NCBI RefSeq assembly: GCF_030386795.1
Contig: NZ_JANUQM010000013.1
Coordinates: 232,478 to 296,477, forward strand
Length of the DNA: 64,000 nucleotides
Source: Streptomyces sp. S.PNR 29
GTDB taxonomy: Bacteria; Actinomycetota; Actinomycetes; Streptomycetales; Streptomycetaceae
Direction of reading: 5' to 3'
Position 1 is the first letter of the stretch; each line of letters begins with the position of its first letter. Below the pieces are notes generated by a model that did no database searches, had not been told where the DNA came from, and saw nothing but the letters and a program-made list of their open reading frames with translations. A program made the position numbers and the translations under genes. This document shows, piece by piece, positions 27,469 to 35,743 of this stretch.

Positions 27469-29580
27469 ATGTCCATTGCCAGTACTGATCACGTCGTCGT
27501 GCCCGAGAACACCGAGAACGACGCCGCGACCGACGCCCCCGAGGTCACCTTCGCGGACCTCGGCCTGCCCGAGGGCGTCGTGCGCAAGCTCGCGCAGAAC
27601 GGCGTGACGGTCCCCTTCCCGATCCAGGCCGCGACCATCCCGGACGCCCTGGCCGGAAAGGACATCCTCGGCCGTGGCCGCACAGGCTCCGGCAAGACCC
27701 TCTCCTTCGGTCTGCCGACGCTGGCCCAGCTCGCCGGCGGCCGCACCGAGAAGCACAAGCCGCGCGCCGTCATCCTCACGCCGACGCGTGAACTCGCCAT
27801 GCAGGTCGCCGACGCGCTGCAGCCGTACGGCGATGTCCTCGGGCTGAAGATGAAGGTCGTCTGCGGCGGTACCTCCATGGGCAACCAGATCTACGCCCTG
27901 GAGAAGGGCGTGGACGTGCTGGTGGCCACGCCGGGCCGGCTGCGCGACATCATCAACCGCGGCGCCTGCTCCCTTCAGGACGTCGAGGTCGCCGTTCTCG
28001 ACGAGGCCGACCAGATGTCCGACCTGGGCTTCCTGCCCGAGGTCACCGAGCTGCTGGACCAGGTCCCGGCGGGCGGTCAGCGGATGCTGTTCTCCGCGAC
28101 GATGGAGAACGAGATCAAGACGCTCGTCGACCGCTACCTCAACGACCCGGTCAGCCACGAGGTCGACGCCGCCCAGGGCGCCGTGACGACCATGTCGCAC
28201 CACATCCTCGTCGTGAAGCCCAAGGACAAGGCGCCGGTCACCGCGGCCATCGCCTCCCGCAAGGGGCGCACGATCATCTTCGTCCGCACCCAGCTGGGCG
28301 CCGACCGGGTCGCCGAGCAGCTGCGCGAGGCGGGCGCGAAGGCCGAGGCGCTGCACGGCGGCATGACCCAGGGCGCGCGGACGCGGACGCTGGCCGACTT
28401 CAAGGACGGGTACGTGAACGTGCTGGTCGCGACCGATGTCGCGGCGCGCGGTATTCACGTCGACGGGATCGACCTGGTGCTGAACGTCGACCCGGCCGGT
28501 GACCACAAGGACTACCTGCACCGTGCCGGCCGCACGGCCCGTGCCGGCCGTACCGGGACCGTGGTGTCCCTCTCCCTGCCGCACCAGCGGCGCCAGATCT
28601 TCCGGCTGATGGAGGACGCGGGCGTGGACGCCACGCGCCACATCATCCAGGGCGGCGCGGCCTTCGACCCGGAGGTGGCCGAGATCACCGGCGCCCGGTC
28701 GATGACCGAGGTGCAGGCCGAGTCCGTGGGCAACGCGGCGCAGCAGGCCGAGCGCGAGGTCGCCCAGCTCACCAAGGAGCTGGAGCGGGCCCAGCGGCGT
28801 GCGGCGGAGCTGCGCGAGGAGGCCGACCGGCTGGTCGCCCGGGTCGCGCGGGAGCGCGGCGAGGACCCGGAGGCGGCGGTGGCCGACGCGCGGGCGGAGC
28901 AGGACACGCCGGTGGCCGAGGCCGTCGGGGTCTCTGTGCCGTCGCAGCCGGGCGCGCGGGACGTCGAGCGGGGCGAGCGCGAGGAGCGTCCGCAGGCTCG
29001 TGCGGAGTCCTCGGCGCCGTTCGAGCGGCGTGAGCGCCGGGACGACCGGGGCGGGCGTTCCTTCGACCGTGACCGTGGTGGGCGTGGCTTCGAGCGCCGT
29101 GACGACCGGGGTGGTTTCCGCCGGGACGAGCGCGGTGACCGTGGTGGCTTCCGGCGCGACGACCGGGGCGACCGGGGCGGGCGTTCCTTCGAGCGCCGCG
29201 ACGACCGCGGTGGCCGTTCCTTCGAGCGCCGGGACGACCGTGGTGGCTTCCGGCGCGACGACCGGGGCGACCGGGGCGGGCGTTCCTTCGAGCGCCGCGA
29301 CGACCGTGGTGGCCGTTCCTTCGAGCGCCGGGACGACCGGGGTGGTTTCCGCCGGGACGAGCGCGGTGACCGCGGTGGCTTCCGGCGCGACGACCGGGGC
29401 GGCCACCGGGGCAGCGACCGGCCCTTCAACCGGGACCGTCAGGGCGGCGACCGCCCCGGCTACCGGTCCGGCGGTCACGAGCGCCCGTACGGCCGTCGTG
29501 ACGACCACCGCGGCGACCACCGTGGCACCGGCTCCTTCGGCCGCCGCGAGGACAAGCCGCGCTGGAAGCGCAACGGCTGA
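27469..29580 (+). CDS. DEAD-box RNA helicase with RGG-rich tail
   Basis: 703 residues from the ATG at 27469, behind GGAAGG. The helicase core (residues 20-400) has the Q-motif region, GRGRTGSGKT, PTRELAMQV, LDEADQMSD, FSATMEN and HRAGRTAR. After a charged helical linker rich in Arg/Glu, residues from about 520 to 690 are repeats of RRDDRGG and RSFERRDDRGG, an RNA-binding, phase-separation-prone tail. The DNA there contains two tandem 99-bp units. Streptomyces paralogues act in RNA degradation and cold response. Hairpin terminator at 29596. Confidence 0.92.
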   Translation: MSIASTDHVVVPENTENDAATDAPEVTFADLGLPEGVVRKLAQNGVTVPFPIQAATIPDALAGKDILGRGRTGSGKTLSFGLPTLAQLAGGRTEKHKPRAVILTPTRELAMQVADALQPYGDVLGLKMKVVCGGTSMGNQIYALEKGVDVLVATPGRLRDIINRGACSLQDVEVAVLDEADQMSDLGFLPEVTELLDQVPAGGQRMLFSATMENEIKTLVDRYLNDPVSHEVDAAQGAVTTMSHHILVVKPKDKAPVTAAIASRKGRTIIFVRTQLGADRVAEQLREAGAKAEALHGGMTQGARTRTLADFKDGYVNVLVATDVAARGIHVDGIDLVLNVDPAGDHKDYLHRAGRTARAGRTGTVVSLSLPHQRRQIFRLMEDAGVDATRHIIQGGAAFDPEVAEITGARSMTEVQAESVGNAAQQAEREVAQLTKELERAQRRAAELREEADRLVARVARERGEDPEAAVADARAEQDTPVAEAVGVSVPSQPGARDVERGEREERPQARAESSAPFERRERRDDRGGRSFDRDRGGRGFERRDDRGGFRRDERGDRGGFRRDDRGDRGGRSFERRDDRGGRSFERRDDRGGFRRDDRGDRGGRSFERRDDRGGRSFERRDDRGGFRRDERGDRGGFRRDDRGGHRGSDRPFNRDRQGGDRPGYRSGGHERPYGRRDDHRGDHRGTGSFGRREDKPRWKRNG
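29146..29343 (+). repeat. two tandem 99-bp units inside the helicase tail
   Basis: The stretch beginning GGCTTCCGGCGCGACGACCG at 29146 recurs at 29245 with only synonymous-type changes. Each unit adds 33 residues of RDDRGG-type sequence. Flanking DNA carries shorter related repeats from about 29030 to 29420. Confidence 0.85.
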
Positions 29581-29595
29581 CGCCGACGCGAACTG

Positions 29596-29637
29596 AGCGC
29601 CGTGGCCCCCACCGTCCCTGGTGGGGGCCACGGCGCT
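29596..29637 (+). terminator. terminator of the DEAD-box helicase gene
   Basis: An 18-bp stem AGCGCCGTGGCCCCCACC with a six-base loop and TTTC tail, starting 15 bases after the stop. Confidence 0.88.
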
Positions 29638-29691
29638 TTCTAGCCAAGTTGTGACGTGTCTCACGCCCTCTCCGAGGGAATTGCTGGGGGC

Positions 29692-31227
29692 ATGACAGAT
29701 GACGCCAAGGTGAGTGGGCTGTCGGACGAGGAACGGCTGGCCCAGCTCGGCTACACACAGGTTCTGGCCCGCCGCATGTCGGCGTTCTCCAACTACGCGG
29801 TTTCGTTCACGATCATCTCGGTGCTGTCGGGGTGTCTGACGCTGTACCTGTTCGGCATGAACACGGGCGGCCCGGCAGTGATCACCTGGGGCTGGGTCGC
29901 GGTCGGCCTGATGACGTTGTTCGTCGGGCTGTCCATGGCCGAGATCTGCTCGGCGTACCCGACGTCGGCGGGCCTGTACTTCTGGGCGCACCGGCTGGCG
30001 CCGGCCAGGACCGCCGCGGCCTGGGCCTGGTTCACGGGCTGGTTCAACGTCCTCGGCCAGGTGGCGGTGACGGCCGGTATCGACTTCGGGGCGGCGTCCT
30101 TCCTCGGCGCCTACCTGAACCTGCAGTTCGGCTTCGAGGTGACGCCGGGCCGGACGATGCTGCTGTTCGCCGGGATCCTGCTGCTGCACGGCCTGCTGAA
30201 CACCTTCGGCGTCCGCATCGTCGGCCTCCTGAACAGCGTGAGCGTGTGGTGGCACGTGCTGGGCGTGGCGGTGATCGTCGGCGCGCTGACCTTCGTACCG
30301 GACGAGCACCAGTCGGCGTCCTTCGTGTTCGGCGAGTTCGTCAACAACACGGGGTGGGGGAGCGGGGTGTACGTGGTGCTGCTGGGGCTGCTGATGGCCC
30401 AGTACACCTTCACCGGCTACGACGCCTCGGCCCACATGACCGAGGAGACGCGCGACGCGTCGACGGCGGGCCCGAAGGGGATCGTCCGGTCCATCTGGAC
30501 CTCGTGGATCGCCGGATTCGTACTGCTGCTGGGCTTCACCTTCGCCATCCAGTCGTACGAGGGGGCACTGAGCTCGCCGACCGAGGTACCCCCGGCCCAG
30601 ATTCTGCTGGACGCGCTGGGCGCGACGGCGGGCAAGCTGCTGCTGCTCGTCGTGATCGGTGCGCAGCTGTTCTGCGGAATGGCGTCCGTGACGGCCAACA
30701 GCCGCATGATCTACGCCTTCTCGCGCGACGGTGCCCTGCCCTTCTCGCATATCTGGCACACGGTCAGCCCGCGTACGCGGACGCCGGTGGCGGCGGTGTG
30801 GCTGGCGGCGCTGGGCGCGCTGGTGCTCGGGCTGCCGTACCTGATCAATGTCACGGCCTACGCGGCGGTCACCTCCATCGCCGTCATCGGTCTCTACATC
30901 GCGTACGTCATCCCGACGCTGCTGCGGGTGCGCAAGGGTGCCGCCTTCGAACGCGGGCCGTGGCACCTGGGCCGCTGGTCGCAGGCGGTGGGTGTGGTGT
31001 CGGTGGCGTGGGTCGGGGTGATCACGGTGCTGTTCATGCTCCCGCAGGTCTCCCCGGTCACCTGGGAGACCTTCAACTACGCCCCGGTCGCCGTCCTGGT
31101 CGTCCTCGGCTTCGCCGCGACCTGGTGGCTGGCGTCGGCCCGGCACTGGTTCCTCAACCCCGACCACGAACGGACGCGGGCCCGGGAGGCGGCGCGCGCG
31201 GGCGCGCCGGAACCGGTCGATCCGTAG
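29692..31227 (+). CDS. amino-acid/polyamine permease (APC superfamily)
   Basis: 511 residues from the ATG at 29692; the frame extends 12 codons upstream but only this start has a G-rich ribosome site. About 12 membrane helices are visible. The first has FSNYAVSFTIISVLSGCLTL and the second FVGLSMAEICSAYPTSAGLY, typical of the GABA/choline-type amino-acid permease subgroup, as is YTFTGYDASAHMTEET near residue 245. The substrate is probably an amine or amino acid. It is a single gene ahead of tRNA-Lys. Confidence 0.88.
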   Translation: MTDDAKVSGLSDEERLAQLGYTQVLARRMSAFSNYAVSFTIISVLSGCLTLYLFGMNTGGPAVITWGWVAVGLMTLFVGLSMAEICSAYPTSAGLYFWAHRLAPARTAAAWAWFTGWFNVLGQVAVTAGIDFGAASFLGAYLNLQFGFEVTPGRTMLLFAGILLLHGLLNTFGVRIVGLLNSVSVWWHVLGVAVIVGALTFVPDEHQSASFVFGEFVNNTGWGSGVYVVLLGLLMAQYTFTGYDASAHMTEETRDASTAGPKGIVRSIWTSWIAGFVLLLGFTFAIQSYEGALSSPTEVPPAQILLDALGATAGKLLLLVVIGAQLFCGMASVTANSRMIYAFSRDGALPFSHIWHTVSPRTRTPVAAVWLAALGALVLGLPYLINVTAYAAVTSIAVIGLYIAYVIPTLLRVRKGAAFERGPWHLGRWSQAVGVVSVAWVGVITVLFMLPQVSPVTWETFNYAPVAVLVVLGFAATWWLASARHWFLNPDHERTRAREAARAGAPEPVDP

Positions 31228-31336
31228 CTCTCATGCCTCCGAACGGCCTGTTCTGCCCGCCTGGCGAGGCCTGCACTCCGATACCCGATCGGAGACACGG
31301 CTTCGTCCGGCTATGCTCGGGGTGGCGACATCGCCT

Positions 31337-31409
31337 GGGCCCTTAGCTCAATTGGCAGAGCAGTGGACTTTTAATCCATTGGTTGTGGGTTCGAGTCCCA
31401 CAGGGCCTA
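31337..31409 (+). tRNA. tRNA-Lys (TTT)
   Basis: 73-nt cloverleaf with anticodon loop CTTTTAA (TTT), acceptor GGGCCCT/AGGGCCT (first pair G-U) and T-loop GTTCGAGTC. The genomic sequence continues with CCA (31410-31412), so its 3' end is encoded, unlike the other tRNAs here. It marks the left edge of the variable region. Confidence 0.96.
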
Positions 31410-31415
31410 CCAGCG

Positions 31416-31450
31416 GGACCCCAGCTCAGTGCAGGAATGAGCTGGGGTCC
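31416..31450. terminator. terminator of tRNA-Lys
   Basis: Perfect 13-bp stem GGACCCCAGCTCA/TGAGCTGGGGTCC three bases after the encoded CCA. Confidence 0.85.
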
Positions 31451-31506
31451 TGTCCGTTGTGACCGGGCCCGGTGAGCGCTGGCCGGCCCGAGGGAGGGAT
31501 CGTGCC

Positions 31507-32226
31507 GTGCGGCGCACGCTGAATCTCTGGCGTCAACAGCTGGGGCAGGTGCCCGAGTCGGTCTGGCAGCACACCGAGGTCCAGGTGCTGATCCTCGCCG
31601 AGACCGGGCTCACGGAGCTCCCGCCCGAGATCGGGCGGCTGCACCGGCTGGCCACCCTGGACCTCGGTCACAACCGCCTCAGGTCGGTGCCCGGCGAGCT
31701 GGGCGGCCTGGCTGCCCTCAGCGGCTGCCTGTACCTGCACGACAACCAGTTGACCCGGATCCCGGACGCGCTCGGAAACCTGACGCGGCTGCGCTACCTC
31801 AATATCGGCGAGAACGCGCTCACCGTCCTGCCCGAGGCCATCGGCCGTATGTCCGGCCTGATCGAACTCCGGGCGCAGTACAACCGGCTGACCGGGTTGC
31901 CCGACAGCATCGGTGACCTGCGCAACCTGCGCGAACTCTGGCTGCGGGGCAACGCGGTCGACAGCCTGCCGCCGTCCATGGCCGGCCTGCGCGAACTGCG
32001 CCACCTGGACCTGAGGGAGAACGCCCTCGCCGAACTCCCGGAGGCGCTGGCCGGCCTGCCTCTGCTGCGTCAGCTCGACGTGCGGGCCAACCGCCTCACG
32101 CGGCTGCCGGACTGGGTCGCCGACATGCCCGCGCTGGAGAAGCTGGACCTGCGCTGGAACGCCTGTGAGCCCTCTTGGTCGCTGCTGACCGAACTGGAGC
32201 GGCGAGGGTGCGTCGTCCTCTCGTAG
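31507..32226 (+). CDS. leucine-rich-repeat protein
   Basis: 239 residues from the GTG at 31507, preferred over GTG 31459 because GGGAGGG is 8 bases upstream. Nearly the whole chain is about eight leucine-rich repeats of 23 residues, for example LATLDLGHNRLRSVPGELGG, LRYLNIGENALTVLPEAIGR and LRELWLRGNAVDSLPPSMAG. There is no signal peptide or membrane anchor, so a cytoplasmic protein-binding scaffold is likely. LRR proteins of this plant-like type are uncommon in bacteria but known in Streptomyces. Partner unknown. Confidence 0.88.
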   Translation: MRRTLNLWRQQLGQVPESVWQHTEVQVLILAETGLTELPPEIGRLHRLATLDLGHNRLRSVPGELGGLAALSGCLYLHDNQLTRIPDALGNLTRLRYLNIGENALTVLPEAIGRMSGLIELRAQYNRLTGLPDSIGDLRNLRELWLRGNAVDSLPPSMAGLRELRHLDLRENALAELPEALAGLPLLRQLDVRANRLTRLPDWVADMPALEKLDLRWNACEPSWSLLTELERRGCVVLS

Positions 32227-32253
32227 GCCGGAAGCAGTCGCCGGACCGGCCGG

Positions 32254-32724
32254 CTACTTCCTGCCGCTGCGCCTGCGCAGCAGCAGGACGCAGGTGGCCG
32301 CCGCCACGCCGCCGGCCACGATCAGTGTGGTGCGGTTGTCCCGGGCCGCCTGGGCGCCGCGTTCGGCCGTGTGGCGGACCTGATCGGGGGTCTTGTCCCG
32401 CATCAGGTGTGCGGCCTGGTCCGCGGTGGTCTTCACGTGGTGGGCGGCGGCGGAGCACCGGTCCTTGACCGGGTCGGGCAGCTTGTCCTGGACGAGGTGC
32501 GCGGCCTGTGCCGCCTTCGTCCTGGCCTGCTCGGTCAGCTCCGCGGTCCGGGCACCGGCCTGTTCCTTGAGCGCGACGGCCTTGTGCTGCGCGCGGGCCT
32601 TGACGTCCGTCCTGGCGGCCGGCTCCTCGACCGTCTCCCCCAGCTCGTGGCGGGTCTGCTCGACCTGCTCCCGCAGCTCTTCGGGGCCGTCGGCGGTGGG
32701 CTCGTCGTGGGGCGGCTGGGTCAT
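32254..32724 (-). CDS. DUF3618 membrane-tethered helical protein
   Basis: 156 residues. The N-terminal GPEELREQVEQTRHELGETVE and DVKARAQHK match DUF3618, followed by a long amphipathic alanine-rich helix with repeated HLVQDKLPDPVK and HLMRDKTPDQVR units and a single C-terminal membrane segment (TTLIVAGGVAAATCVLLL) ending in RRRSGRK. So most of the chain lies in the cytoplasm, anchored at its tail. Members accompany membrane-stress genes in actinobacteria; function is not established. Confidence 0.82.
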   Translation of the reverse strand: MTQPPHDEPTADGPEELREQVEQTRHELGETVEEPAARTDVKARAQHKAVALKEQAGARTAELTEQARTKAAQAAHLVQDKLPDPVKDRCSAAAHHVKTTADQAAHLMRDKTPDQVRHTAERGAQAARDNRTTLIVAGGVAAATCVLLLRRRSGRK

Positions 32725-32753
32725 CGCTGTGCACTCTCCTTGAACTTGTATTT

Positions 32754-32798
32754 CGCGTTGGTCGCGTTGGTCGCGTTGGTCGCGCTGGTCTCGTCGGT
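32754..32798. repeat. 9-bp tandem repeat upstream of the DUF3618 gene
   Basis: Five units of CGCGTTGGT (three perfect, two diverged) lie 30 bases upstream of the reverse-strand start at 32724, in its leader or promoter. A slippage-prone array there could alter expression. Confidence 0.8.
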
Positions 32799-32893
32799 CT
32801 CGCGGTCCCGTTGATCAGTTCCGCTCGGGACCGTCGAGTACCCGGGCGAAAGCGCGCCATCCAGCGGCCCGGCGCATTCGCCCGCGGACCCGG

Positions 32894-33478
32894 TCACGTC
32901 AGCCCGCGGACGACCAGGCGGGGAGCGCGGCGGGTCAACGCGGTGGCGGCCAGGCCGATCGCGGCGCCGGCGGCCACGTCGGAGGGGTAGTGGGCGCCGG
33001 TGTGGACCCGTTCGAAGGCCACCGCCAGCGTCGGCACCGCGCACACCGCGCCCGCCGCCGGCCAGATCACGGCCGCGGCCGCGGTGAACCCGACGGCGGC
33101 CGCGGTGTGGCCGGAAGGGAAGGACGAGGAGTCGGGCCGGTCGTGGACCTCCTCGTGCGAGATCCACTCCTTCGGCGGCCGTCGGCGCTGACACAGCTGC
33201 TTGAACACACAGCTGGCCGCCGTCTCCGCCAGCGCCATGCTCACCAGGCCCGCGGCCGCGGCCCGCCGCCCGCGCCAACCGCCGACGCCCGCCATGACGA
33301 CGGCGGCGCACCACCACAGCTTCGTGTGTTCGGCCGCCTCCTCCACCGCCGACAGCACGCGCCGCGCACGGGCCGACCGCCACGCCGCCACCCGCCGGAC
33401 CAAACGGTGATCACCCTCTTGCATGACCGTCAATGCCCCCATGAGCTGCGACTTCCCGGCCAGGCGTGTCGCTAACAC
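32894..33478 (-). CDS. PAP2-family phosphatase
   Basis: 194 residues, GTG start with GGAGG about 11 bases upstream. All three phosphatase motifs are present: KQLCQRRRP, SSSFPSGH and RVHTGAHYPSD, the last containing the nucleophilic histidine. Hydrophobic helices flank them, so it is a membrane enzyme for phospholipid or polyprenyl phosphates. It is on the same strand as DUF3618 and divergent from the P450 cluster. Confidence 0.88.
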   Translation of the reverse strand: MLATRLAGKSQLMGALTVMQEGDHRLVRRVAAWRSARARRVLSAVEEAAEHTKLWWCAAVVMAGVGGWRGRRAAAAGLVSMALAETAASCVFKQLCQRRRPPKEWISHEEVHDRPDSSSFPSGHTAAAVGFTAAAAVIWPAAGAVCAVPTLAVAFERVHTGAHYPSDVAAGAAIGLAATALTRRAPRLVVRGLT

Positions 33479-33549
33479 GGCGGGCGGCGCCTCCGTCGCC
33501 CACCTGCCTTCGCAGACCCTTCACCCACCTTTTTAAGTCAGTCGCTTGA

Positions 33550-33567
33550 TTAATGCAGCTGTTTTAA
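33550..33567. promoter_or_regulatory. candidate TetR operator ahead of the P450 cluster
   Basis: TTAATGCAGCTGTTTTAA is symmetric as TTAA-nn-CAGCTG-nn-TTAA, in an AT-rich island 50 bases upstream of the first P450 and near the divergent PAP2 promoter. The TetR gene inside the cluster is the obvious candidate binder (inference). Confidence 0.5.
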
Positions 33568-33617
33568 GTTGGGTGGACGTCGGCAATCCGTTGGGCGACC
33601 GACCCTGGAGGTCCGCA

Positions 33618-34865
33618 GTGACCGGTGTGCAGGAACACGAAGAGGCCGGGCTGAGCTATCCGCTCTCCGCCCCGACGCCGCTGGACCCGCCCGTGGAGTG
33701 GCCGGATCTGCGGCAGAAGTGCCCGGTGACACGGGTGACGCTGGCCAGTGGCGACGAGGCGACGCTGCTCACCCGGTACGACGACGTCAGGTTCGCGCTC
33801 ACCGATCCGCGCCTGAGCCGGGAGGGGGCCATGGAGGCCGACGCGGCCCGGGTGTCCGACGGCGACTCCAGCATCTTCACCAGCCCGATGGCGCGGACCC
33901 TCAACGCCGAGGGGCACGAGCGGTGGCGCCGCATGCTCGGCAAGTGGTTCACCGCCAAACGCATGCGGGCGCTGCGGCCCGGCATCGAATCCACCGCCGA
34001 ACGCCTCATCGACGAGATGGAGGCGCACGGGCAGCCGGCCGACCTGGTGCGGCACCTGGCGTTCCCGCTGCCGGTGTTCGTCATCTGCGCCATGCTCGGC
34101 GTCCCGGAGAGCGACCGGGACGCGTTCAAACGCTGGTCCGACACCTTCCTCAGCATGACCAGGTACACACCGGAGGAAGTGCGGGCGGCCTACCGCGACT
34201 TCGCCGGGTACATGGCAGGGCTGATCGCCGAGAAGCGTGCGGCGGTGGCCGCCGGCACCGTCGTCGAGGGCGAGGAGGACCTGCTCACCCTGCTGATCAC
34301 CGCGACGGACGCCGAGGGCCGGCCGATGTCCGACGACGCGCTGACCGCCACCGGGCAGGCCCTGCTGATCGCCGGGCACGAGACCACCGCCGGCTTCATC
34401 ACGATGATGGCCGCCCACCTCCTGGCCGACCGGCGGCGCTGGGAGCAGCTCCTGGCCGACCGTTCGCTCATCCGCCCGGCCGTGGAGGAGGTGCTCCGCT
34501 ACGACCCCAACACCGCGGGCCTCGGCATGATCCGGTACGTCCACGAGGACGTCGAGATCGCCGGCACCGTGGTGCCGAGCGGCACGACCGTCGTGTGCGG
34601 CATGGCCGCCGCCAACCGGGACGGCAGCGCCTTCGAACGCCCGGACGAGATGGACCTGGCCCGCACCCCCAACCCCCACCTGACCTTCGGTGCCGGCCCG
34701 CACTCCTGCCTCGGCCAGCCCCTGGCCCGTACGGAGATGCAGGCCGTGCTCGACGTACTGCTGCGCCGCCTGCCCGGTCTCGCCCTGGCCGTCGGCACCG
34801 AGGAACTGCGGCAGGTCGAGGGGCTGCTGACCCGTCCCGTGCGCCAGCTCCCCGTGAGGTGGTGA
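33618..34865 (+). CDS. cytochrome P450 (first of two)
   Basis: 415 residues from the GTG at 33618, behind GGAGG; the frame runs 24 codons further upstream but lacks a ribosome site. The fold is complete: the oxygen-activating I-helix IAGHETT, the EEVLRY (ExxR) K-helix and the heme loop FGAGPHSCLGQPLAR with the thiolate Cys. The N-terminus is soluble, as in bacterial class-I P450s that take electrons from ferredoxin. A ferredoxin and reductase are encoded two and three genes downstream. Substrate unknown. Confidence 0.93.
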   Translation: MTGVQEHEEAGLSYPLSAPTPLDPPVEWPDLRQKCPVTRVTLASGDEATLLTRYDDVRFALTDPRLSREGAMEADAARVSDGDSSIFTSPMARTLNAEGHERWRRMLGKWFTAKRMRALRPGIESTAERLIDEMEAHGQPADLVRHLAFPLPVFVICAMLGVPESDRDAFKRWSDTFLSMTRYTPEEVRAAYRDFAGYMAGLIAEKRAAVAAGTVVEGEEDLLTLLITATDAEGRPMSDDALTATGQALLIAGHETTAGFITMMAAHLLADRRRWEQLLADRSLIRPAVEEVLRYDPNTAGLGMIRYVHEDVEIAGTVVPSGTTVVCGMAAANRDGSAFERPDEMDLARTPNPHLTFGAGPHSCLGQPLARTEMQAVLDVLLRRLPGLALAVGTEELRQVEGLLTRPVRQLPVRW

Positions 34866-34867
34866 GC

Positions 34868-35530
34868 ATGAGCGGCAGAACCGAGCGCACCGGTCGCTCC
34901 GCCGAGACGCGCGAGGCCATCATGGCCGCGGCGGAACGGCTCTTCGCCGAGCACGGGCTGGTCGCGGTCTCCAACCGGCAGATCAGCGAGGCCGCCGGGC
35001 AGGGCAACGTCGCCGCCGTCGGCTACCACTTCGGCACCAAGACCGATCTGGTGCGCGCCATCATGCGCAGGCACGGCGAGGCCACCGAGCGCATCCGGCA
35101 GCGGATGCTGGACGAGACCGGCGACAGCCGGGAGGTCCGGGACTGGGTCGCCTGCCTGGTGCGGCCCACCACCGAGCACCTGGCCTCGCTGGGTGTGCCC
35201 TCCTGGTACGCCCGCTTCTGCGCCCAGGTGCTCACCGACCCCGTGCTGCGGGTGCTCGTCACCGACGAGGCCCTGCTGCGGGAGCCGCTGCGGCAGACCC
35301 TGAACGGCCTGGGCCGCTGCCTCGGTTTACTCCCCGACCAGGTGCGCGCCCAGCGCAGCCCGATGGCCCGCCTGCTGATCACCCACGCCTGTGCCGAACA
35401 GGAACGGGCCCTCGCCGAGAGCACCGCCCCGCCCCGCACGTCCTGGGAGGACACGGCCGACGCGCTGACCGACGCGGTCACCGGCCTGTTGCTCGCTCCC
35501 GTAACCCCCCGCACCCCCCATCACTCCTAG
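34868..35530 (+). CDS. TetR-family regulator inside the P450 cluster
   Basis: 220 residues, ATG three bases after the P450 stop, so translationally linked. The N-terminal helix-turn-helix reads TREAIMAAAERLFAEHGLVAVSNRQISEAAGQGNVAAVGYHFGTKTDLVRAIM split over two helices; the C-terminal ligand domain is alpha-helical and carries WYARFCAQVLTDP and LLREPLRQTL. Placement as second gene of the operon suggests it controls the cluster from the TTAA/CAGCTG palindrome upstream, with a P450 substrate or product as inducer (inference). Confidence 0.88.
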   Translation: MSGRTERTGRSAETREAIMAAAERLFAEHGLVAVSNRQISEAAGQGNVAAVGYHFGTKTDLVRAIMRRHGEATERIRQRMLDETGDSREVRDWVACLVRPTTEHLASLGVPSWYARFCAQVLTDPVLRVLVTDEALLREPLRQTLNGLGRCLGLLPDQVRAQRSPMARLLITHACAEQERALAESTAPPRTSWEDTADALTDAVTGLLLAPVTPRTPHHS

Positions 35531-35542
35531 GAGAACCCCCAC

Positions 35543-35743
35543 ATGAAGATCACCGTCGACGAGGTCACATGCTGCGGCGCCGGCCAGTGCGTGCTGATCG
35601 CACCGGAGGTGTTCGACCAGCGCGACGAGGACGGCATCGTCGTCCTGCTCGACGCCGAGCCCGCCGAGGAGCAGCACGCCGCCGTCCGCGAGGCCGCGAG
35701 CGTCTGCCCGGCCGCCGCGATCCACCTGGGCGAGAGCGCGTGA
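35543..35743 (+). CDS. [3Fe-4S] ferredoxin
   Basis: 66 residues with AGGAG upstream. Cysteines lie in VTCCGAGQCVLIAPEVF and ASVCPAAAI: the pattern of P450-linked single-cluster ferredoxins, where a missing fourth ligand gives a 3Fe-4S centre. It would carry electrons from the reductase encoded next to the two P450s. Its stop overlaps the reductase start by four bases. Confidence 0.93.
   Translation: MKITVDEVTCCGAGQCVLIAPEVFDQRDEDGIVVLLDAEPAEEQHAAVREAASVCPAAAIHLGESA

Noticed and set aside
32754..32798. Possible CRISPR array
   Set aside because: Units are 9 bp with no spacers; it is a simple tandem repeat. No CRISPR array was seen in the window.
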